Shown: positions 59,791-64,000 of the stretch, one piece after another
Layout: every line of letters starts with the position of its first letter
Numbering within the stretch: the stretch's first letter is position 1
NCBI GenBank assembly: GCA_024233005.1
Contig: JACKQE010000002.1
Coordinates: forward strand, 620,001-684,000
Direction of reading: 5' to 3'
DNA: 64,000 nt
DNA from: Akkermansiaceae bacterium
GTDB taxonomy: Bacteria > Verrucomicrobiota > Verrucomicrobiia > Verrucomicrobiales > DEV007
Position numbers and translations under genes: made by a program
The notes under the pieces: generated by a model
The model's database searches: none
Seen by the model: only the letters and a program-made list of their open reading frames with translations
What the model was told of the DNA's origin: nothing

Positions 59791-62175
59791 ATGAAAGTTT
59801 CCCTCAATTGGCTGTCCAACCACCTCGACCTCTCGGACCTCTCCGTGGAGGCTTTGAGCGACCTCTTGACCTTTGCCGGTATCGAGGTGGAAGGCATCGA
59901 ACAGCGCGGGACCAATGTGGACCGGGTCGTGGTCGGCCGCATCGCCGCTTCGGAAAAACACCCCAATGCTGACAAGTTGTCCGTCTGCCAGGTCGACGAT
60001 GGCTCCGGCACTCCCAAGCAGGTCGTTTGCGGGGCCAAGAACTACCAGGTGGGCGACCTCGTCCCGTTTGCCCAGCCGGGATGCGCTCTGCCCGGCGGGT
60101 TCACCATCGCGGAGCGGGAGATGCGCGGGGTCAAGTCCCAGGGCATGCTCTGCAGCGCTGCGGAATTGGGATTGGCGGCAGAGTCGGATGGGCTGATGCT
60201 CCTGCCGGCCACCCTTACGCCGGGACAGCCGCTGAGCGAAGTGTTTGAACGCGACACCCTCTTTGACCTGGAAATCACCCCGAACCGGCCGGACCTGCTG
60301 AGCCACCTCGGGATGGCACGGGAATTGTCCGCGTTGATCGGGCGTCCGCTCTGCGGGGCGTCGCACCATGGTCCCCCGGACTCGGCGAGCCGGGCCGCGA
60401 CCGCTCAGGAAATTGTCCTGGAGGCTCCAGAGGCCTGCCCCTATTACGTGGGCCGTTGGATCCGTGGGGTCAGGGTGGGAGCCAGTCCCGACTGGTTGTG
60501 TTCCCGGCTTGAAGCCGCCGGGTTGCGACCCATCAACAACATCGTCGACATCACCAATTACGTGATGCTGGAGATGGGACAGCCACTGCACGCCTTTGAT
60601 CTGGCGAAGCTCCAGGGAGGCATCAAGGTGCGCCAGGCCACCGCTGGGGAGGAATTTCTCGCCCTCGATGGGAAATCCTACGCCTTGCTCGCGGATGATC
60701 TTGTCATCGCCGACTCAGCCAAAGCGGTCGCGATCGCCGGGGTCATGGGAGGCGAGGAGAGCGGGGTTTCCGAAGGCACGACCGACATTCTGCTGGAGGC
60801 CGCCTGGTTCCATCCTGCCGGAGTGCGACGCACCGCCCGCCGGTTGGGTCTGCATTCCGATTCCAGCTACCGTTTCGAACGCCGGGTCGATCCCGCCCAA
60901 GTCGCTGGCGCCTCCGCATTGGCGACGCGGCTGATACTGGAAATTGCCGGAGGGAAGGCCGACCCGCAGGCCGTGGCCGCCGGAGCGCCGCCGGCACCAC
61001 CTGTCCCGGTGCCTTTCCAACCAGAGCAATGCCGCCGCCTCATGGGGTGTGACATCTCCGATGATGCCATCGGGCGCATTCTCGGGCAGCTCGGCATTGT
61101 CAGGACCGAGCAGGGATGGACTGTTCCCACTTACCGGGCCGATCTGGAACGGGCGGTCGATCTTATTGAGGAAGTCGCCCGGGTCTATGGTTTGGACGCG
61201 GTCCCGGCCTCCCGGGGGGGCACCTTTGTGACTGCCTCCCCGGCGGATGCCGCCTATGATTTCGCCCTCTCCCTGCGTCGCAGGCTCGCTTCCTTGGGGT
61301 ATTTTGAATGCCGCACGCTGAAACTCGTATCTCCGGCCCAGGTCGCCCAAGATTGGTTGCCGCTTCGTCCCGGATTGGGGCCAGTCCCCTTGAAGAACCC
61401 GCTCAACGACGAACAGTCCCATCTTCGGCCCTCGCTCCTCCCCGGTCTGCTGGCCACCGCCGCGCGCAATGTCCGCCAGGGCACCCACAGTCTCCGCCTG
61501 TTTGAAGCCGGCAGGGTCTTTGGGGCGGCAAAGAACGGCCAGGAAGTCGAACAGGAGCGGCTGGCATTGCTTCTCAGTGGCCCGGCGGTGGTCGCTTCCT
61601 GGTGTGATCCCCAGCCTCCGGTGGCGGATCTGCATGATCTCCGCGGCTTGGTCGAGGCCCTTTTCCCTGGTCAGACTGTGGCATTGACGCCGATGACACT
61701 GCCGGGATTGCCGCTGGCCGCGTCGGTCGACATCGGCACGGTCCGCAAAGCCGGTCTTACGGGCATCCTTTCTCCGGGAGTGGCCCGGGAGTTGGACATC
61801 GACCATCCCGTGATCGTCGCCGAATTCGATCTGGGCAAACTGCAGACTCTTGCCGCAACATCCCCCCGCTTTGCCGAGCTGCCTCGGTACCCTGCCGTGA
61901 CCCGCGACGTGGCGCTGCTCGTGGATGTTGAACTCGGGCACGCGGCCTTGGCCAACGTGTTCGGAGCGCAGCGCGAACCGCTTCTCGCCGGGTGCTCCTT
62001 GTTTGACGTCTTCACCGATGCCTCGGGCGACCGCCTGCCGGCAGGGAAAAAATCCCTCGCCTACACCCTGACCTACCGGGCTCCCGACCGGACTTTGGCC
62101 ATGGCAGAAGTGGACGCGGCCCATCAGCGCATTCTTGAGGCATTGAAAAAGTCCTTGGCAGTGGAGATCCGCTGA
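59791..62175 (+). CDS. pheT: Phenylalanyl-tRNA synthetase beta subunit
   Basis: A 794-residue subunit of the alpha2-beta2 synthetase. The N-terminal EMAP/Myf-like tRNA-binding domain is at about 40-150 (HPNADKLSVCQVDDG, GVKSQGMLCSAAELGL), then the B3/B4 editing domain (RPINNIVDITNYVMLEMGQP, HPAGVRRTARRLGLHSDSSYRFER in part), the B5 DNA-binding-like domain near 400-470 and the C-terminal FDX-ACB anticodon-binding domain (RYPAVTRDVALLVD, SLAYTLTYRAPDRTL). Length matches bacterial PheT. No terminator is obvious directly after the stop. Confidence 0.96.
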   Translation: MKVSLNWLSNHLDLSDLSVEALSDLLTFAGIEVEGIEQRGTNVDRVVVGRIAASEKHPNADKLSVCQVDDGSGTPKQVVCGAKNYQVGDLVPFAQPGCALPGGFTIAEREMRGVKSQGMLCSAAELGLAAESDGLMLLPATLTPGQPLSEVFERDTLFDLEITPNRPDLLSHLGMARELSALIGRPLCGASHHGPPDSASRAATAQEIVLEAPEACPYYVGRWIRGVRVGASPDWLCSRLEAAGLRPINNIVDITNYVMLEMGQPLHAFDLAKLQGGIKVRQATAGEEFLALDGKSYALLADDLVIADSAKAVAIAGVMGGEESGVSEGTTDILLEAAWFHPAGVRRTARRLGLHSDSSYRFERRVDPAQVAGASALATRLILEIAGGKADPQAVAAGAPPAPPVPVPFQPEQCRRLMGCDISDDAIGRILGQLGIVRTEQGWTVPTYRADLERAVDLIEEVARVYGLDAVPASRGGTFVTASPADAAYDFALSLRRRLASLGYFECRTLKLVSPAQVAQDWLPLRPGLGPVPLKNPLNDEQSHLRPSLLPGLLATAARNVRQGTHSLRLFEAGRVFGAAKNGQEVEQERLALLLSGPAVVASWCDPQPPVADLHDLRGLVEALFPGQTVALTPMTLPGLPLAASVDIGTVRKAGLTGILSPGVARELDIDHPVIVAEFDLGKLQTLAATSPRFAELPRYPAVTRDVALLVDVELGHAALANVFGAQREPLLAGCSLFDVFTDASGDRLPAGKKSLAYTLTYRAPDRTLAMAEVDAAHQRILEALKKSLAVEIR

Positions 62176-62540
62176 TTCATACTTTGAATACCCAATCAAA
62201 CAGCAGACATCTGGCATGAGGAATGCATTTGCATGAGGGGTGAAACCATTTCCTGCCGTGCACGACCAACCTGACAAAACAAGAGCCCGGACCGTTAAGA
62301 AATCGCGACGGGAACCTTAGCAAGACGGCGGCTGTCATGCCTCTTTTACAGGAAGGCAAAAGTTGACGTTGCGGGTGCCCACCTGACCATTCAGGAACGT
62401 GAGCTCCAACACCCAGGGACGGCATGTGCGGGGCCTTCGCAAAGGCGTTCCGGAGAAATCCGGGGCGCCTTTGTCTGGAGTGCGGTGTCAGAGATGGAGG
62501 TTTGCATTGCATTGGACGGAGGATGCGTCTTCTGTCTTCC
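62176..62540. other. 365-base spacer between pheT and the deacetylase gene
   Basis: Neither strand carries a coding frame that I recognise. A frame on the minus strand (62177-62548) has no family features. The only clear structure is the long stem-loop at 62440-62473. A promoter for the deacetylase gene is expected here but I cannot point to one. Confidence 0.4.
62440..62473. other. 15-bp stem-loop with GAAA tetraloop
   Basis: CAAAGGCG at 62440-62447 pairs with CGCCTTTG at 62466-62473, and CCGGA (62450-62454) pairs with TCCGG (62459-62463) around a GAAA loop. The two bases between (TT and GG) can form G-U pairs in RNA of the plus strand, so the stem is continuous. It has no T tract on either side. 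It lies about 265 bases after pheT and 68 before the deacetylase ATG, so it could be an mRNA leader structure or a small intergenic repeat unit. Confidence 0.55.
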
Positions 62541-63485
62541 ATGGCCACGGCGCTTCTGCTTGATCCTGCGTTTGAAAAGCATCACACCGGCCCAGGGCAT
62601 CCGGAATGCCCCGAGCGGATTGCCACGCTCCGGGAGTCCTTGGCGAAGGCCGGCCTCGTGGACCGCTGCCTGCGCTTGACGGCGCGTCCCGCGACGGCGG
62701 TGGAAATCCTGCGCGTTCACACCGAGGGGTATTTCAAGACCGCCACCGCCGAAATCGGTCCTGCGACCGGCATCGGGTATCTCAGCACCGGTGACACCAT
62801 CTACGGTCCCGGATCTCTGGACGTCGCCCTGGAGGCGGCCGGGGGAGTGCTCACCGCGGTCGATGCGGTCATCGGAGGCCGGGCCCGGAATGCGTTTTGT
62901 GCCGTGCGGCCGCCCGGGCATCATGCCACCGCGGACCGCGGCATGGGATTCTGCATCTTCAACAATGTCGCCTTGGCGGCCCGGCATGCCCGGGAGGGGC
63001 ACGGAATTGACCGCGTTGCCATCATTGACTGGGATGTTCATCATGGGAATGGCACGCAGGATATCTTTTATGAGGACGGATCGGTGTTTTATTTCAGCAC
63101 CCACCAGCATCCCTGGTATCCCGGCACGGGGCGCCGTGACGAAACCGGAACCGGAAAGGGGAGGGGAACCACGCTGAATGCCCCTTTGCCGGCCGGATCA
63201 GGGATGGAGGAAATCGGACCCGCCTTCGAAGCGTTTGAGAGACGCATGGAAGCCTGGCGACCGGAGCTGATTCTGATCTCGGCGGGGTTCGATTCCCGGA
63301 TCGGGGATCCCTTGGGTCATTTCCGGCTCACCGATGACGATTTCATCGCTCTGACCCGGCGACTGCTTCGCATTGCGGAATCGTCCGCCGGCGGACGTCT
63401 CATTTCTGTATTGGAAGGGGGCTACAGTCTACCCGGTCTCGCCACCGCCGCAGGCGCCCATCTCCGCACCCTGCTGGAAGTTTGA
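62541..63485 (+). CDS. Histone deacetylase-family (acetylpolyamine aminohydrolase-like) protein
   Basis: A 314-residue zinc-dependent deacetylase of the HDAC/AcuC/AphA superfamily. Catalytic and zinc residues are visible: tandem His in AVRPPGHHA, DWDVHHGNGTQD with ligands Asp 165 and His 167, and GFDSRIGDPLG with a third Asp ligand. STHQHPWYPGTG and the end VLEGGYSL are typical. Bacterial members deacetylate acetylpolyamines, acetyl-lysine or acetoin-related substrates. ATG 62541 gives the family N-terminus (MATALLLDPAFEKHHTGPGHPE in part); ATG 62523 is in frame. Confidence 0.92.
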   Translation: MATALLLDPAFEKHHTGPGHPECPERIATLRESLAKAGLVDRCLRLTARPATAVEILRVHTEGYFKTATAEIGPATGIGYLSTGDTIYGPGSLDVALEAAGGVLTAVDAVIGGRARNAFCAVRPPGHHATADRGMGFCIFNNVALAARHAREGHGIDRVAIIDWDVHHGNGTQDIFYEDGSVFYFSTHQHPWYPGTGRRDETGTGKGRGTTLNAPLPAGSGMEEIGPAFEAFERRMEAWRPELILISAGFDSRIGDPLGHFRLTDDDFIALTRRLLRIAESSAGGRLISVLEGGYSLPGLATAAGAHLRTLLEV

Positions 63486-63561
63486 GGATCCGGATTCCCA
63501 CCAGCACAGCCGCCTTCTGGCACTGGGACTGTTGTCACCTGGGAGGATCTGCTTGGATGAT

Positions 63562-64000
63562 ATGACCCAAGATCTGCTGCAAGTCCGATCGTTCGGGGTG
63601 AGTTTTTACGTGCTTCGGGACACTCACGGACTGTATCTCATCGATGGTGGCTTCATTGGTGGGCGCTCAAGTTTGGATCGCGCCATCCGAAACAATGGAT
63701 GGGATCGCGCACCGATTTTGGGGATTATCCTGACCCATGGGCACCTTGATCACATCCTGAACGTGGCAAGGCTGGTGGAAGACACGGGAGCTTGGGTGGC
63801 GGCTCCGAGACTTGACGGCCCCCATTATCAGGGGCACCCGACCTATGATGGCGCGGCGAGGTTCGCGGGTTGCCTGGAGTCCATTGGCCGGCCGATCCTC
63901 GGTTTCCGTGCATTCACTCCGAATCGCCTCGTCGACGATGGCGACTTCCTCGACGTCTGGCACGGTCTGAAGGTCGTGCACCTGCCGGGACATACTGAAG
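63562..64000 (+). CDS. Metallo-beta-lactamase-fold hydrolase (truncated by window edge)
   Basis: An open frame from ATG 63562 to the end of the window, 146 codons, with no stop. It begins MTQDLLQVRSFGVSFYVLRD, then YLIDGGFIGG, and carries the metal-binding motif LTHGHLDHI (HxHxDH) and a later VVHLPGHTE with a further His ligand. This is a glyoxalase II/RNase Z-like fold of the stand-alone MBL family; the substrate is unknown. It starts 76 bases after the deacetylase gene on the same strand and may share its transcript. Confidence 0.8.
   Translation, partial: MTQDLLQVRSFGVSFYVLRDTHGLYLIDGGFIGGRSSLDRAIRNNGWDRAPILGIILTHGHLDHILNVARLVEDTGAWVAAPRLDGPHYQGHPTYDGAARFAGCLESIGRPILGFRAFTPNRLVDDGDFLDVWHGLKVVHLPGHTE

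Noticed and set aside
58744..60591. A 615-codon minus-strand frame, and a similar one at 60715-62277
   Set aside because: Both are opposite pheS-pheT, which are unmistakable. They have no family features.
62177..62548. A 123-codon minus-strand frame after pheT
   Set aside because: No family features, no signal or membrane pattern, and it covers a strong stem-loop; more likely a chance frame.

Overview
The window looks like ordinary chromosome of a high-GC bacterium of the Planctomycetes-Verrucomicrobia-Chlamydiae group, most likely Verrucomicrobiota. The evidence is the set of family types: a DUF1501 protein, a PVC-type fusion of DUF1080, beta-propeller, HEAT and cytochrome c modules, secreted PQQ-like propellers, a zinc-ribbon Ser/Thr kinase, Tat-exported sugar isomerases and a Lnt/MurJ envelope set. 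Recognisable Shine-Dalgarno sites are few. The assignment comes from family knowledge, not from a marker-gene comparison. I see no insertion sequence, prophage, CRISPR array, rRNA or tRNA gene.

Region 1 (1-19.8 kb): the end of a membrane protein; a transmembrane Ser/Thr kinase; an RluA/RluD-type pseudouridine synthase broken by several frame changes; a P1B-4-like metal ATPase; DUF1501; lnt; a secreted metallo-beta-lactamase-fold protein; an exported sugar isomerase; a bicistronic btaA-btaB pair for betaine lipid synthesis; fmt with a sialidase; a DJ-1/PfpI protein; a coiled-coil membrane protein; a PAS-AraC regulator; KDPG aldolase and a methyltransferase.

Region 2 (19.8-26.7 kb): a run of six minus-strand genes with short gaps (lipoprotein hydrolase, PcrA/UvrD helicase, murJ, mazG, glyoxalase-like, tspO), probably one or two transcripts.

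Region 3 (26.7-45.3 kb): aconitase with a small membrane protein and a parallel beta-helix protein; yraN facing a CPBP protease across a perfect palindrome; an OmpA-like protein overlapping mutY; a lipoprotein lipase-like protein; a pyruvate kinase with unusual cation-site residues; a Gfo/Idh oxidoreductase; a TauE/MFS transporter pair; an SMP-30 protein; and an Rrf2 regulator with rarA.

Region 4 (45.3-57.6 kb): envelope and secreted proteins. These are a secreted RidA-repeat protein, a DoxX plus di-haem cytochrome operon, a PQQ propeller with EF-hands, a glycoside-hydrolase-like protein, the 1249-residue PVC fusion and a soluble hybrid histidine kinase.

Region 5 (57.6-64 kb): the translation cluster rpmI-rplT-pheS-pheT, then an HDAC-family deacetylase and the start of another metallo-beta-lactamase-fold protein cut by the window edge.

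I did not find a clear multi-gene system of a new kind. The observations most worth checking are the btaAB pair with a hairpin at its start codon, the altered potassium ligands of pyruvate kinase, the secreted triple-RidA protein, the DoxX/di-haem pair, the clustered frame changes in the pseudouridine synthase gene, and several strong stem-loops in non-coding spacers.
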